Shown here one piece after another: positions 33,404 to 44,377 of a DNA stretch of 64,000 bases. Numbering within the stretch: the first letter of the stretch is position 1; each line of letters starts with the position of its first letter. Both the position numbers and the translations under genes were made by a program. The notes below the pieces were generated by a model, which worked only from the letters and a program-made list of their open reading frames with translations, made no database searches and was not told where the DNA came from. Source of the stretch: an uncultured Bacteroidales bacterium (GTDB lineage: Bacteria > Bacteroidota > Bacteroidia > Bacteroidales > P3); NCBI GenBank assembly GCA_905234695.1, contig CAJOHZ010000005.1:45980-109979 (forward strand), given 5' to 3'.

Positions 33404-34410
33404 ACGATGTGACGTTTCTCAAGTATCTTAATTGCAGTTTTCCCCAAGGTGTATAATAATGGTTTCTTTACGTACAGATAACGCCCGTGCTCAACTAGTT
33501 TTCCACCAAAGAGAGCTTTGAAGTCGCGCACACCGTATGGCTCATCTGGTTTGCCTGCACCCATATAATCAAAACGTGGACAACCACTATTGGCAGCATA
33601 TTGCAGGCCTGCATATGTGGCCAATTCTGACGGATATAAGTTCTTGTAAGACTCGTCCATGCCACATACATACCATTCGTAACCAACCTTGCCAAACAAT
33701 TCCACATAGGCCATACCGCCTATCACATGTTCCTGATATTTAATTGCCAATAGTTTCGCTGATGAATGGTTTCTCAGTTTATGGAAAAACTCCTGTGGGG
33801 GTAACGGCTTCTTGACTTTGTAGCGATAGAGAGTACTTAAAATAGAATAAAATTCATTTTCCTCGCTATCTGTGGTCACCTCTCCTATAATGGCGCCATC
33901 CCGTAGACCCACGTGAATATGTCGTTTACGTGTACGGCTCAATTTGCTGTTAATGGCATCCAATGAAGATGTGTCCTGATGAAAATTACAATGTGGCACG
34001 TAGGAAAAGCCAGAAGCCTCAAAAACACCCCTCCATTGAGAATAGTCATTGAGGTTACGTGTCTCGATGTAGATACAATGCTCTACAGCTGGCAATTGCC
34101 TAACTGTAATCAGCATTGCCGAGAGATGGGCATCAGTGATATCTTTCGATAGTAATGGGCCACCGACAATAATAGCTCGACGCGACAAGCGTTGTTTTAA
34201 CCTTTTTCCATCACACTGGACATATCCAACCATGACTCCCAACAAATTATTGTCCTCAGCAACCCCCACAACAAATGCCTCCATGAAACTAAGGCTATCA
34301 AAAAAGCAATAGGCATCTCTCGACTGGAACCATGATGTGACCGGAGACTCCTTAATCAACCTATCCCAGGCATCAATGTCAATTTGCGAGTATCGTGTAT
34401 ATAATGTCAT
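33400..34410 (-). CDS. FemAB-like GNAT transferase (first copy)
   Basis: This 336-residue FemAB-type protein has LSRTRKRHIHVGLRDGAIIGEV in the first GNAT half and GGMAYVELFGKVGYEWYVCGMDE, then the conserved FDYMGAG and GVRDFKALFGG near the end, as in aminoacyl-transferring FemAB proteins. It differs widely from the second copy, so this is not a recent duplication. ATGA overlaps join it to CapK upstream and the second FemAB downstream. Confidence 0.82.
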   Translation of the reverse strand: MTLYTRYSQIDIDAWDRLIKESPVTSWFQSRDAYCFFDSLSFMEAFVVGVAEDNNLLGVMVGYVQCDGKRLKQRLSRRAIIVGGPLLSKDITDAHLSAMLITVRQLPAVEHCIYIETRNLNDYSQWRGVFEASGFSYVPHCNFHQDTSSLDAINSKLSRTRKRHIHVGLRDGAIIGEVTTDSEENEFYSILSTLYRYKVKKPLPPQEFFHKLRNHSSAKLLAIKYQEHVIGGMAYVELFGKVGYEWYVCGMDESYKNLYPSELATYAGLQYAANSGCPRFDYMGAGKPDEPYGVRDFKALFGGKLVEHGRYLYVKKPLLYTLGKTAIKILEKRHIV

Positions 34411-35687
34411 GTCTCGTCAATGATACTGAGGTGTTTATTGTTAGCCATCAAAGGCAGTTTGTCTACTACTTCAATAATAATATTCCTACCTGTACAAGAG
34501 GACCAATGACTAACTATGCGTTGCCTATCACTATCTGAAAACAAATCGTTCACCACCAATCTAAAACAAATGTTACCGTCTTTCCGTTTCACCACCTGCC
34601 ATCCGTCAACAGAAGGGAAATTATCGGAGAAATAATGTGTAAAATTATGTACTGTAAGCAATTTTCCATCAGCTTCTATCAATGTCTCACACTGTCGGCC
34701 CATAATACGGATAATCCTACCCACTTTTACTTCAACAAGGTCCTGCGTGTCATAACGGATAAAAGGGTGCGCCAAATTCCAGAAGTCAGTACTCACCACA
34801 CGGCCAATACCGTCAATTACAGGACGATTGTTATCATCAAGCACTTCGATAATACCATAGTAACCACTTATGCGATATCCATCGTGGGCAGATGTCTCAT
34901 AGGTATTGGGGGTTCCTTCACAACTATATGAATCAATCACATCACAGCCAAAGGCCTTCTCAATTTCGGTCCGATAAGCTTCTGTAAGGGTCGAACCTGT
35001 GGTCATGATATGACGAGGGGAATAATGATAGCCTGAATGACTATTCCTGTAACGGGCCAATAGATATAAAGGACTGGGGTAAGAACGGATATATGAGGGT
35101 CTATACCTTTCAATCATATCCAAGATGGATTCAAGTTTGTCATCAGTGATAGAGTAAAACGGGACAAAGAGACAATTATTGACAATATCCTGAAGACGCT
35201 TGATTTTGCCAGGACGTTTACCATTGGTAATTTTCATGTATCGGTCTCCCAACCGGTAACCCGCCTGGTTCCAAGTACGAAGCTTGGCTGCCATATTAAC
35301 AGAATAGGAAAGTCTTGTCTCGTAAAAAGAAAAAGGTTCCCCTGTACTTCCTCCAGACCGTGTAAGAATACGTTTCTTGTCAGGAAAACGAATTGAGGAA
35401 AAACGGTCAACACCTTCACGACGCATAATCTCTTTATTGACAATAGGCAACTCATCAATATTCACATCTGCAGAAGTCAAACCATTGTCAAAAAACCAAT
35501 CATGATAGTATGGTACCTCTTTCTCCGCATAGATCAACAACGACCGCAATTGCCTCTGCTGAAATTCTTTCATTTGCTCATCTGTCCATAACTCAGCCTC
35601 ACGCAGCAACCGCAGGTATGTATGTACCTGTTCGCCACGCAACAGGTCGCTCATCGGCAGAATGATATGTTCATGCAGGAATCCCAT
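34407..35687 (-). CDS. CapK/PaaK-like adenylate-forming enzyme
   Basis: This 426-residue member of the phenylacetate-CoA ligase/CapK group has the adenylation P-loop RSGGSTGEP (110-118), the EAYRTEIEKAF and SYSCEGTPNTYE region, and a C-terminal lid domain. Such enzymes activate a carboxylic acid as an acyl-adenylate. In capsule loci the acid is unknown. Next to two FemAB transferases, supply of an activated acyl or aminoacyl group is a reasonable inference. It overlaps the upstream GT4 gene by 17 nt, and MSDLL at 35654 is an alternative start. Confidence 0.85.
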   Translation of the reverse strand: MGFLHEHIILPMSDLLRGEQVHTYLRLLREAELWTDEQMKEFQQRQLRSLLIYAEKEVPYYHDWFFDNGLTSADVNIDELPIVNKEIMRREGVDRFSSIRFPDKKRILTRSGGSTGEPFSFYETRLSYSVNMAAKLRTWNQAGYRLGDRYMKITNGKRPGKIKRLQDIVNNCLFVPFYSITDDKLESILDMIERYRPSYIRSYPSPLYLLARYRNSHSGYHYSPRHIMTTGSTLTEAYRTEIEKAFGCDVIDSYSCEGTPNTYETSAHDGYRISGYYGIIEVLDDNNRPVIDGIGRVVSTDFWNLAHPFIRYDTQDLVEVKVGRIIRIMGRQCETLIEADGKLLTVHNFTHYFSDNFPSVDGWQVVKRKDGNICFRLVVNDLFSDSDRQRIVSHWSSCTGRNIIIEVVDKLPLMANNKHLSIIDET

Positions 35688-36678
35688 AGGATATATATAA
35701 TTTTTCTTTGATATTCATCCAACGATATGCCTCTACCGCCTTATGCGCATTCTCTATCATGCGAATTGCCTGTTTCTGATTTGCAACAACCCACAACATC
35801 CGCTCAGACAATCCCGCATCACTATCGTTCTCAAAAAGCAAACCCGTTTCCCCATCTTCAACCATATATGGAACCCCTCCCACACGGCTGGATATCACCA
35901 ATAAACCCGCATTCATGGCTTCTAGTATCGACACAGGCATATTATCCACCCTCGGTGAGGACAGAAATACATCTGCATTGTCTAATTGCTGATATATTTC
36001 ACCATTATCCACCCGTCCTGTAAATGTAACATTTCTCACTCCTAACGATTCTGACAATTGCATTAAGAATTCATGTTCTGAGCCATCCCCCACAAGGGTC
36101 AGGCGTGCCTCTGGATATTTTTCTTGCACTTTCTGGAATGCTCGCAAAATACACGAAATATTATAAAGAGGTTCATGAGCACGAGTGCATATATAATGGG
36201 GTAGAAGTTTTTCGCGAACACGATATTGAGCAGCATCAAACTCCAGAATATTTGGAATGATTGTATAAGACAGATGATGTTTCTCAAAAATCCTGGCCAA
36301 GAAACCAGAGAGAACAATGTTGGTATCTGTGCGAGTGAGGAAATGATGCACCAGTTGGGGATGTTCATCAAAGAACCTCTCCCCTCCTCCTCCATGATAG
36401 GTCACCACAATACGTTTTTTTAGCCATCGACCAACAGGGACACCCACAACGGCTGGTAAAAAGCCCCATCCTGAACAGCAGTGAATATGCAATATGTCAT
36501 AATTCCGAGCCTTACTTCTCAACCGTAGGGGAAGCATCAGTCGCCGAAAAAAAGATGTCTTGGTACTGAAAATGTCGGCAGTGTGATTTTCCTCCCTAAG
36601 GTTCCGCAATAGTGACTCCACCTGTCCGGAAATTCCTCCGACCCCCGGCTTATAATTACATATCAGCAAAATCTTCAT
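35671..36678 (-). CDS. family 4 glycosyltransferase
   Basis: This is a 335-residue GT-B enzyme. It begins MKILLICNYKPGVGGISGQVESL, with an N-terminal glycine-rich acceptor motif. The C-terminal half has VFLSSPRVDNMPVSILEAMNAGLLVISSRVGGVP, the GT4 nucleotide-sugar site. Its substrate is unknown. It is one nt downstream of the GT39-like membrane protein gene. Confidence 0.9.
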   Translation of the reverse strand: MKILLICNYKPGVGGISGQVESLLRNLREENHTADIFSTKTSFFRRLMLPLRLRSKARNYDILHIHCCSGWGFLPAVVGVPVGRWLKKRIVVTYHGGGGERFFDEHPQLVHHFLTRTDTNIVLSGFLARIFEKHHLSYTIIPNILEFDAAQYRVREKLLPHYICTRAHEPLYNISCILRAFQKVQEKYPEARLTLVGDGSEHEFLMQLSESLGVRNVTFTGRVDNGEIYQQLDNADVFLSSPRVDNMPVSILEAMNAGLLVISSRVGGVPYMVEDGETGLLFENDSDAGLSERMLWVVANQKQAIRMIENAHKAVEAYRWMNIKEKLYISYGIPA

Positions 36679-36679
36679 A

Positions 36680-38083
36680 TTAAAACATCCCTCGGGAACC
36701 GAGTTTGAAAAATGCCCATGCGAAACCCATTACGGGCACCACCCAATACCATATCTTAATAAACCTGTAATTCTTGGCATCTAACAACGTAATACCATAC
36801 GCCGCCATAATAAGCAATACGGGAAGTCCCGGCAATAGGAATCGTTCCGAATTGGCAAATCCACTAGCCGATATAATACCCAGGTACACAATCACAAAAG
36901 AGCCTATCAACGAAAAGTCACGCCAGTTCTTCTTCACAAAAACTGCACTGAACAATGCTATCAGCACAAATCCGCCAAGAAAATTCCTAACATAATTTCC
37001 TCCACTGAGCATCTGCTGATTATACTGTTCATCGACATCCACCATCGTCGGGAACGGAAGCACAAACACCATGGGTGCCATAACGGTTCCTGTGGCATAT
37101 TTTGCCCACTGGTTTCCGCGTGAAGTTTGGACGGAACGTTTGGCATTCTGATTGGTATCTCGTTGTTCCCAATATCCTTCAACTTCGTTCATAATTGTTC
37201 CCCCTGCCAAAGTCGTGGCCGCCAATATTCCCCAAATGATAAGCATGACACGTTTGGAGCGACCAATCACACGATTGGTCGAAAACACCACTGCTGTTGC
37301 GAAAGCAAATATAGCGGCAGCACCCAACACAGTCCTGAAAGAGAAAAGGCTGATTGCCAAAAGCACCGGTACCGCAATATTTAAAATGTTATATTTGCGT
37401 GAGCGAATCAAGTAGTCCGCCCGCTCCAAATAGGCAACCAACAGAAATATCATCAAAGCTTCTTTCAGGTGTGTTCCACAATAAAAGATAAAGTTGGGCA
37501 TAAAACAGGCGAAAACGGCCGCCATACGGCCCGCCTCTTCGCCAATGTTTCGTTTGGCAAGCAAATAAATCAACAAACACGTACCAGCACTAAAGAGGCC
37601 ATTAACCAACCGCGGAAGCATAATGCTCTCCCCAGTCAATTTGCTCAACAATGACAGATATAATATATATCCTGAATCGGATATAGAATCCGTATCCACA
37701 AACAGATAGTTCCATACATCTCTAAGATTTGCATGAACATTTCCCATTGTTTCCTCATAATACCAAATGGAGTCTCCTGCCAAGAATTCAAATGGAGCGC
37801 CTGTCTCGGACAAATAATAGTAATAGGAGAAGACCGTCCAAGCCCAACGAAGTCCCACCGCAGTCAGAAAAATGGTGGCTAAAAATTTCGATTGGGGTAT
37901 ATTTTGCCATTTCTTACTACAGTAGTTACTCAACAGGAAAAATCCCACCACCCACATAACACCCATCAAGAGGAAGTCTATAGACATTGCATGTCGTATA
38001 AAGACCAGCGAAACCGCGGTCAACACTCCGAGGTAGATGTAAATGCCTTTAGTGGCAATCTGTCTTGGGAAATATGGTATCAT
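36680..38083 (-). CDS. polytopic membrane glycosyltransferase, GT39/PMT-like
   Basis: This is a 467-residue protein with about eleven to twelve hydrophobic helices. The first large loop contains GDSIWYY and VDTDSISDSGY, as in GT-C lipid-phosphate-sugar transferases of the GT39/PMT group. It could instead be an O-antigen polymerase (Wzy). The sequence does not settle this, and no other Wzy candidate exists in the window. The start MIPYFPRQ (38083) overlaps the upstream stop (ATGA). A longer frame would overlap by 80 nt. Confidence 0.7.
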   Translation of the reverse strand: MIPYFPRQIATKGIYIYLGVLTAVSLVFIRHAMSIDFLLMGVMWVVGFFLLSNYCSKKWQNIPQSKFLATIFLTAVGLRWAWTVFSYYYYLSETGAPFEFLAGDSIWYYEETMGNVHANLRDVWNYLFVDTDSISDSGYILYLSLLSKLTGESIMLPRLVNGLFSAGTCLLIYLLAKRNIGEEAGRMAAVFACFMPNFIFYCGTHLKEALMIFLLVAYLERADYLIRSRKYNILNIAVPVLLAISLFSFRTVLGAAAIFAFATAVVFSTNRVIGRSKRVMLIIWGILAATTLAGGTIMNEVEGYWEQRDTNQNAKRSVQTSRGNQWAKYATGTVMAPMVFVLPFPTMVDVDEQYNQQMLSGGNYVRNFLGGFVLIALFSAVFVKKNWRDFSLIGSFVIVYLGIISASGFANSERFLLPGLPVLLIMAAYGITLLDAKNYRFIKIWYWVVPVMGFAWAFFKLGSRGMF

Positions 38084-38802
38084 CCAATGAACTTTCTTTT
38101 CAGTTTGATTAGTCGTATCATGTTTTTTTGTCCCACTATCGCTCTCACGACACCTTTCCAACCTTTATTTTTCTTATCATTCCACGATCCCATGAAATGA
38201 TGATTACAATAAGTGTTCTCCGTCAGAAGGTATTCACCTGTTGTCTGGTGTGGGCAAAAATAGTCTGTCGGGAAGACTGTAAGATCTTTGTATTGTTTTA
38301 ACTTCCCATCATTGACAAACCCGTTAGCCTGCATAATGCGGCTGATACGCCAAGTGTTGGTTGTGGTGTCATAGGAACCATCTGGATTCAAAAAATGTGC
38401 TCCATTGTAGGCATTAAGTTGTTCACTAACCCATTCGCCATTTGCCTCACTCGCCATCAAGCCTGTAACAGGTGGCTTGTGCTTGCTTCCTTCATAACCA
38501 GTGAAAGCAGTGAGATTGAGCAAGTCATCCAAAGGCTTCACGATTTCCACATCCGTATCCATATATACGCCACCTTCCGACTTAAGAGCATACAGGCGTA
38601 CGTAATCTGTTACAAACGCATAACGTTTAGCCTTGTATGCTTCGGCCGTATAGGCGTTGGTATTTACGTCGAAATTATCCTCACTCCATAGTTTATACTC
38701 CCATTCAGGCATATATTTATGCCACGAAGCTATACAGTCCAACGCCAGTTGTGGCATTTCACCACGCCCGAACCAACAATAATGTATCTTTCTAGGTATC
38801 AT
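38080..38802 (-). CDS. GT32-like glycosyltransferase
   Basis: This is a 240-residue enzyme of the Och1/capsular GT32 group. It has [12 protein letters not shown] at the start, the conserved [14 protein letters not shown] block, and the DXD site as [15 protein letters not shown]. Members transfer mannose, galactose or related sugars from nucleotide donors to a growing repeat unit. It has ATGA overlaps on both sides, between the hexapeptide acyltransferase and the GT39-like protein. Confidence 0.9.
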   Translation of the reverse strand: MIPRKIHYCWFGRGEMPQLALDCIASWHKYMPEWEYKLWSEDNFDVNTNAYTAEAYKAKRYAFVTDYVRLYALKSEGGVYMDTDVEIVKPLDDLLNLTAFTGYEGSKHKPPVTGLMASEANGEWVSEQLNAYNGAHFLNPDGSYDTTTNTWRISRIMQANGFVNDGKLKQYKDLTVFPTDYFCPHQTTGEYLLTENTYCNHHFMGSWNDKKNKGWKGVVRAIVGQKNMIRLIKLKRKFIG

Positions 38803-39344
38803 TTTATATATACTGTACCAAACAAGTTACAGGTATCAATCAGTTTTTGTCGATGCTCAGATCCAAAATGAGGATTTCTTAGAGTATATTCCTCGTCAAA
38901 GATGTTATTCTCCTGCATTTCTTTCCTCTTGGCATCAAGGAAATCCTCTAACGATTTGATTACTCTTGCAGGAACTCCTACAGCCACTGAATCAGATGGA
39001 ATATCTTTGGATACAATGCTACCGGCGCCAATGATGACATTGTCTCCTATTGTAACCCCAGGAAGCACTATACTATGTGCTCCAATAAACACATTGCTTC
39101 CAATTTTTACATTGGAAACACGTGTGTAGCCTAGAAACACTCCTGTACTGGCATCATGAGCGAGTATTCTCACTCGTGGTCCGAAGACGACATTGTCTCC
39201 AATAGTAATATGGAAACAATGGGACGGATCTATGCTACAATTACCCAATTTACAATTTTTACCAATAGTAAGTCCTCGACGAATCAACTTATCAATATTT
39301 TGCTCACCACGAAGTCGAGACAATATTTTTCTCAATGATTTCAT
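38799..39344 (-). CDS. left-handed beta-helix (hexapeptide) acyltransferase
   Basis: This 181-residue protein has hexapeptide repeats from about residue 25 ([57 protein letters not shown]) and GVPARVI at the end, the usual maltose/serine O-acetyltransferase pattern. It probably O-acetylates one sugar of the repeat unit using acetyl-CoA. It overlaps both neighbours by 4 nt. Confidence 0.92.
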   Translation of the reverse strand: MKSLRKILSRLRGEQNIDKLIRRGLTIGKNCKLGNCSIDPSHCFHITIGDNVVFGPRVRILAHDASTGVFLGYTRVSNVKIGSNVFIGAHSIVLPGVTIGDNVIIGAGSIVSKDIPSDSVAVGVPARVIKSLEDFLDAKRKEMQENNIFDEEYTLRNPHFGSEHRQKLIDTCNLFGTVYIK

Positions 39345-40288
39345 TTTTTAACCTTGCTTTTAAGCATTGATAGTATCTGGATAATTTTTAAATATGTCTT
39401 TACCATCCAATACGGAGCTTTGTAATAGAACCTATAGATTGAATCCACGTTAGTAAAATCAACCTTTACGATTTCTTGCATCACCTTCTCGGGACAAAGG
39501 TTGTTCTGCCTGAAATTCATCAAAGAGTAAACCCTCAATTTGTCTAGTAAGACCTTTAATTCATGGTTATTTTCTTCTTCCGAGGCGAACTCGTCAAAAT
39601 GAAATGTGCTAAATGTATCTGGCTCATAAGACTTTCTATGCGTACCACGATATGAGGCATCCACATCTTGATTGTAATTGCTTAACGGATTATTCAACAA
39701 TACCGATTTATGTTTCAGAGCAATGCGCACCCAAAGCATAAAATCCTCACCTAATTTGATGTCTGTCGGAAAGCCGCCGATTTCTTTAAAAACCTGACGC
39801 GGTATAGCCACAGTTATACTCGTAAACGGCATGCATAGTGTTTTGGCATATACACGGCAGTAATTGATTTCCCCTTCTGTGAAGCCCTCGTCAACACCAA
39901 TAGGAGCTATCCGTTTCCTCCCATTCTTAACGATATAGTAGCCTGTACCATAGATTCCCGCATTGGGATGACGTTCAAGTAGACCTGCCATTTCTTCAAG
40001 AAATGTCGGTTCCCACCAATCATCGGCGTCTAGAAAACAGACATAGGGGGCAGTACTCTCTCCTACTCCGCGGTTGCGGGCTGCGCTGACACCAGCGTTA
40101 TCCTGCCTTACAAGCCGTATGCGACTATCGTTAACAGACTCTACAATGTCGCCGCTGCCATCGACAGAACCATCATCAACCACCACCAACTCCCAATTCA
40201 CGAATGTCTGCCCCACAACACTCTCTACGGATTTGCGGACGTAGGGCGCCTTGTTGTAAAGTGGCATAATGACAGAGAAGTGGGGCAT
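39341..40288 (-). CDS. family 2 glycosyltransferase
   Basis: This is a 315-residue GT-A enzyme. It has [13 protein letters not shown] at the start, [11 protein letters not shown], and the metal site [11 protein letters not shown] near residue 95, with the catalytic-base region GEDFMLW. The sugar donor is unknown. It starts on the last base of the upstream acyltransferase stop and has an ATGA overlap downstream. Confidence 0.93.
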   Translation of the reverse strand: MPHFSVIMPLYNKAPYVRKSVESVVGQTFVNWELVVVDDGSVDGSGDIVESVNDSRIRLVRQDNAGVSAARNRGVGESTAPYVCFLDADDWWEPTFLEEMAGLLERHPNAGIYGTGYYIVKNGRKRIAPIGVDEGFTEGEINYCRVYAKTLCMPFTSITVAIPRQVFKEIGGFPTDIKLGEDFMLWVRIALKHKSVLLNNPLSNYNQDVDASYRGTHRKSYEPDTFSTFHFDEFASEEENNHELKVLLDKLRVYSLMNFRQNNLCPEKVMQEIVKVDFTNVDSIYRFYYKAPYWMVKTYLKIIQILSMLKSKVKK

Positions 40289-41361
40289 CAGTTCATTGAA
40301 TTTTGGCTATACACGATGGCAAAGCGGTTCTTCATCCGCAGGAAGGGGCTCTCAAGGAAACGGTACGACAGCCATGCCGTGAGGATTGTCGCTACTGTGA
40401 TTGTCAAGTATATAACCGTGATGTCTATGCCATGCGGCAGTTGCATGGCATATCGACGGTAGAGTGCCGAAAACAGGAATATCAGCAGCGGATGTATGAC
40501 ATATATTCCATAGGATATCTTCCCCACAAAATCGCACACCTTGTTCTCAAGATTTACAATAGGGCTGTGTTGCTGACTGACAATGCACACCAAGGAGAGC
40601 ACAGCGATGACCTGTGGACGCACGGGGGCGGGGATGAGCGCAATCCATTTCACCGAGAAGAACAGGAGCACCAAACTGATGATCCCAACCACTCTATGTC
40701 CGAGCACTTTGTTAAAAGGTTTGTTGCCGGTGTAGTATAATATGGCCCCGATGGCTCCCAACATCATACAATCAAACCTTGTCACGGCGAAGAACCTGTA
40801 TATAGTGCTAGTCCCCGCAATCAAATAGGTGCCCCATTTACACATCAGCCACGTGATACACAAAGTTGTGGCCATGACCAACAACCTGTTGATGCGCCCT
40901 TTGGAAAGCTTCACCAACCACGGCCAAAACAGGTAGAATTGCTCTTCAACACCGAGACTCCAATAGTGCACTATAGACCAAATGCCTGCCGTAAGTATAA
41001 AGGGTATGTTGGCTGCAAAGAACCCATAGAACCACACATACGAGTCGTTCCAACAGCTTGCAACGGTCAGGGCAACAATCATGTATGCGTAGTATAATGG
41101 CCATATACGCAGGATTCTGCGTAAGTAGAACTTCGGAATGTCCACAGTACTGGCCTTCGCCTGCTCATTCAACAATAGGTAGGTTATGAGGAACCCACTG
41201 ATGACAAAGAACAATGTAACACCATCTGCCACCACTGGCAATGAATACCCTTCAACGCCCCAATTGCCAAAGTCTTTTTGAAATGTATGTCCCCACATGA
41301 CAGAAAGGGCTGCTATAGCCCGCAATCCATTAAGTCCGGGGAGGTGGATGCTGTTAGTCAT
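40288..41361 (-). CDS. acyltransferase family 3 (OafA-like) membrane protein
   Basis: This is a 357-residue acyltransferase-3 protein with about ten helices. The N-terminus has [19 protein letters not shown] with the catalytic His, then the [10 protein letters not shown] arginine motif and the [12 protein letters not shown] block. These enzymes move an acyl group across the membrane and O-acylate surface sugars. The start MTNSIHLPG (41361) is preferred, and it overlaps the wecB stop by 8 nt. A longer frame would overlap by 86 nt. Confidence 0.93.
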   Translation of the reverse strand: MTNSIHLPGLNGLRAIAALSVMWGHTFQKDFGNWGVEGYSLPVVADGVTLFFVISGFLITYLLLNEQAKASTVDIPKFYLRRILRIWPLYYAYMIVALTVASCWNDSYVWFYGFFAANIPFILTAGIWSIVHYWSLGVEEQFYLFWPWLVKLSKGRINRLLVMATTLCITWLMCKWGTYLIAGTSTIYRFFAVTRFDCMMLGAIGAILYYTGNKPFNKVLGHRVVGIISLVLLFFSVKWIALIPAPVRPQVIAVLSLVCIVSQQHSPIVNLENKVCDFVGKISYGIYVIHPLLIFLFSALYRRYAMQLPHGIDITVIYLTITVATILTAWLSYRFLESPFLRMKNRFAIVYSQNSMN

Positions 41362-42460
41362 TATTAAGTATGAAGTCGGCAATACGCTCAGCTGCATGAC
41401 CATCTCCGAACGGATTTGTGGCATGAGCCATCGCATCATAGCGATCGGAATGCATCAATAAGTCTGACACGGAATTGACAATAGTGTCACTGTCGGTACC
41501 CACCAAACGAGCCGTGCCTGCTTCAATAGCTTCAGGTCGTTCTGTGGTGTCGCGCATCACCAATACAGGCTTGCCAAAGGCAGGAGCCTCCTCCTGGATG
41601 CCACCGCTGTCGGTGAGTATCAGGGTGCATTGCTGCATCATGGCAACAAACTCGAGATACGACAAGGGTTCCAGCAGGTAGACGTTGCTCCGTTTGCCGT
41701 CGATGATTTCTTGTACCGGACGGCGTATATTAGGATTGAGGTGGATGGGGTAGACGAAGTCTACATCTTTGAACTGCTCGGCCAGCGCATTGATGGACTG
41801 GCAGATATGCTTCATGCCGTCGCCGAAGTTCTCACGGCGGTGACCTGTGATAAGTACCATACGGCGTTGCTCGTCGCGACCGAACTGCGGCACCTTCGCC
41901 TTGCCCGATGCCACCACCCAATGTAGCGCATCAATGACGGTATTGCCTGTCACAACGATATGTGCATCGTCGACATGTTCTCGCAGCAGGTTCTGTCGTG
42001 CGGTCTCCGTGGGGGCGAAATGCCATGTACAGAGCCGTCCGTTCAGTTGACGGTTCATCTCCTCGGGCCATGGACTGTAGATATTGCCTGTCCGCAAGCC
42101 AGCTTCTACATGTCCCACGGGAATGTGCTGATAAAAGGCTGCCAGCGCCGCAAATGTGGATGTGGAGGTATCGCCATGCACCAGCACTAGGTCGGGTTGT
42201 TCTTGAGCTAGCACATCGCGCATGCCGAGTAGTATGCGGGCCGAGACATCGTAGAGGTCCTGCCCTGGTTGCATGATGTTCAGGTCGTAGTTGGGATGTA
42301 TGTCGAACACCTCGAGCATCTGGTCGAGCATCTCGCGGTGCTGCCCGGTGACGCAGACTTTCGTCTCAAACAAGTCGGGCCGGTTGCCGAGCTCTTTCAC
42401 CACAGGCGCCATCTTGATGGCCTCCGGCCGGGTGCCAAAAACAACAAATGTTTTTTTCAT
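41354..42460 (-). CDS. wecB: UDP-N-acetylglucosamine 2-epimerase (non-hydrolysing)
   Basis: This 368-residue WecB/MnaA has [39 protein letters not shown] and the UDP site [20 protein letters not shown]. It converts UDP-GlcNAc to UDP-ManNAc in the cytoplasm. The UDP-ManNAc dehydrogenase WecC that often follows is not in the window, so ManNAc itself may be a component. It lies 8 nt after a GT2 gene. Confidence 0.96.
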   Translation of the reverse strand: MKKTFVVFGTRPEAIKMAPVVKELGNRPDLFETKVCVTGQHREMLDQMLEVFDIHPNYDLNIMQPGQDLYDVSARILLGMRDVLAQEQPDLVLVHGDTSTSTFAALAAFYQHIPVGHVEAGLRTGNIYSPWPEEMNRQLNGRLCTWHFAPTETARQNLLREHVDDAHIVVTGNTVIDALHWVVASGKAKVPQFGRDEQRRMVLITGHRRENFGDGMKHICQSINALAEQFKDVDFVYPIHLNPNIRRPVQEIIDGKRSNVYLLEPLSYLEFVAMMQQCTLILTDSGGIQEEAPAFGKPVLVMRDTTERPEAIEAGTARLVGTDSDTIVNSVSDLLMHSDRYDAMAHATNPFGDGHAAERIADFILNND

Positions 42461-42468
42461 TATTGTGA

Positions 42469-43392
42469 TTATCTATGGAAGGTTCCTGCAATGAATGAGT
42501 ATAGGCGTAAAAGAGCAGGGCTGATATGGGCTATGCTGTAGAGTCGGCGGTGACGAGGTGTGACGCAGACCTGACGGAACAGTCCCCATTCGGTGGGGGT
42601 GAGGGTATTGCCTTTCTTGGATAGGTGATTTATATAGTTGGACGCTAACACCTGGTAGATAACCCTTTTGTCGATGCATTGCATGGGGATGAAGGTGTCG
42701 GCAAGTATCTGTTGAGCGCGCCAGCTGTTAGCATTGAGTTTTGGGTCGCTGCTACGGGTGATGCTGGTGGCTCTTACATGATAAATGTAGAGGCAATCAA
42801 TGATGGTCTTCACGCTTTTGGCGTATAGGAAAGCCATAGTGGAGAAGAGGTCATCCTCGGCGCGCCGCAGCCCATCTACGAAGCGCAGATTGTTCTCCTC
42901 TAGGAAGCCCCTGCGGTAGGCCCGCTGCCAGATGCAGACAAAATGTACAGGACGAGGAATAAGCCGTTCGTGGTTGAAGTAGTCCCATCCAGTCATGGCT
43001 GCGGTAGGCCGTATGGGGTTGTCGGTGAGGATTCCGGTGTTTTCGTTGTAAATATGTGTTCCGAAGCCTATGATGTCTTCGCCACTGAGTTGTGGTGCAA
43101 GAATACCCAAAGCATTGGGGTATAGCCTGTCATCGCTGTCTACAAACATAATATAGTCGCCCTGCGCCATCTCCAAGCCACGATTGCGGGCAGTAGCCAT
43201 GCCGTGGTTGTCCTGGCTGATGACCTTTACTTGCGGGTATTGCTCCAATATGTTTGCGGTGCCATCGGTACTACCGTCATTAATGCAAATCACCTCATAA
43301 CTTGAGAATGTCTGGCAAAAGATGCTGTCAAGACACCGCTGCAGATAGCCCTCGGCGTTATATGCAGGTATGATAATGGAAAACAGCGGCAT
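42469..43392 (-). CDS. family 2 glycosyltransferase
   Basis: This is a 307-residue GT2. It has [31 protein letters not shown] and [11 protein letters not shown] as the donor/metal site, and a [11 protein letters not shown] block. The start at 43392 is preferred over a frame that overlaps the fucosyltransferase gene. Its acceptor is unknown. Confidence 0.92.
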   Translation of the reverse strand: MPLFSIIIPAYNAEGYLQRCLDSIFCQTFSSYEVICINDGSTDGTANILEQYPQVKVISQDNHGMATARNRGLEMAQGDYIMFVDSDDRLYPNALGILAPQLSGEDIIGFGTHIYNENTGILTDNPIRPTAAMTGWDYFNHERLIPRPVHFVCIWQRAYRRGFLEENNLRFVDGLRRAEDDLFSTMAFLYAKSVKTIIDCLYIYHVRATSITRSSDPKLNANSWRAQQILADTFIPMQCIDKRVIYQVLASNYINHLSKKGNTLTPTEWGLFRQVCVTPRHRRLYSIAHISPALLRLYSFIAGTFHR

Positions 43393-43393
43393 G

Positions 43394-44377
43394 CTATTGG
43401 AAGAGGTTGTTGAGGTGTTGCTCAAGGCTTTCGAAATAGTTGACTATAATCTGCCAAGCATCATCTTTCAGGCGGGACTGCTCAAAAAAGTCACGATAAA
43501 GGGCAGCATTACCCTCTAACTCGGCGATCTGTTTCAGTAATGCTTCGTTGTCACCGTCGGGGTTCCAGAAAAGGATGGCGTCGCGGTTGAGCATGTCGGG
43601 CTCGGGATTACTATTAGCACCCCAATAAATGGGGATGCAGCCGGAGCCTATGGCATGGAAGACTTTTTCGGTGACATATCCCTCAACAGAGGCGTTTTCG
43701 GGGCAGATGTAGAAACGGTATTGCTTGAGATACTCAGCTTTGTTATCGCCAAAGTGCTCTTTCAGATCATCGGTATTGTGGAGGAGCTTGCCGGCGCAGT
43801 CGACTGGGGCGATAGTGTTGAGCTGATGGACTATGTTAGTACGCATTATGGCTCCGGGGTCATCCTTACCACGGTTGCCGCTGACGAGGGCGCAGAAACG
43901 GTTGCGTGTGTCGGCAAGGTGCTGGTGACTCAGCGTGTCGCAGATGCGCTTTATGTCATCGACAGTCGACTGGGGTGGGAACATCTCCAGTATCCACAAG
44001 GGGAAGCGCATATATCGTGGAGCGTCGGTGTAGTCGAAACCCAAGGAAAGATCAATAGAGTTATAATCAAGCAGATTGTGTAGATAAGGCTTGAAATTGG
44101 GATGATGGTTGTTCTCTCCGTTGAAGAAAATACGTTTACGTTGGTACCTTGATGGGTGTGCTGCAACGTCCAGCCGTAATATATTGACACTTCCCAGGGA
44201 TGAGAAAAAGACAAAGCGGGTCTTAGGATAACGTTCAAGAAAGCCTCTCTTTTGTAGGAAACTGGTGAACCATATCTCGTCGGCAGGCTGTTTGTTCCAC
44301 CAGTTGTAATAGAGGATGTGCCCGTCGGTGGAGGTCAGCGGATTGCGGTAGCGGCGGTAAAGGGTACGTAGACTCAT
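43394..44377 (-). CDS. GT10-like fucosyltransferase
   Basis: This 327-residue protein has the C-terminal GT10 signature: YRFYICPENASVEGYVTEKV followed by AIGSGCIPIYWGA, the GDP-fucose-binding block of alpha-1,3/4-fucosyltransferases. The operon also encodes Gmd and Fcl, which make GDP-L-fucose, so the donor supply fits. The exact linkage is unknown. ATGA overlap with the GT8 gene upstream. Confidence 0.88.
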   Translation of the reverse strand: MSLRTLYRRYRNPLTSTDGHILYYNWWNKQPADEIWFTSFLQKRGFLERYPKTRFVFFSSLGSVNILRLDVAAHPSRYQRKRIFFNGENNHHPNFKPYLHNLLDYNSIDLSLGFDYTDAPRYMRFPLWILEMFPPQSTVDDIKRICDTLSHQHLADTRNRFCALVSGNRGKDDPGAIMRTNIVHQLNTIAPVDCAGKLLHNTDDLKEHFGDNKAEYLKQYRFYICPENASVEGYVTEKVFHAIGSGCIPIYWGANSNPEPDMLNRDAILFWNPDGDNEALLKQIAELEGNAALYRDFFEQSRLKDDAWQIIVNYFESLEQHLNNLFQ

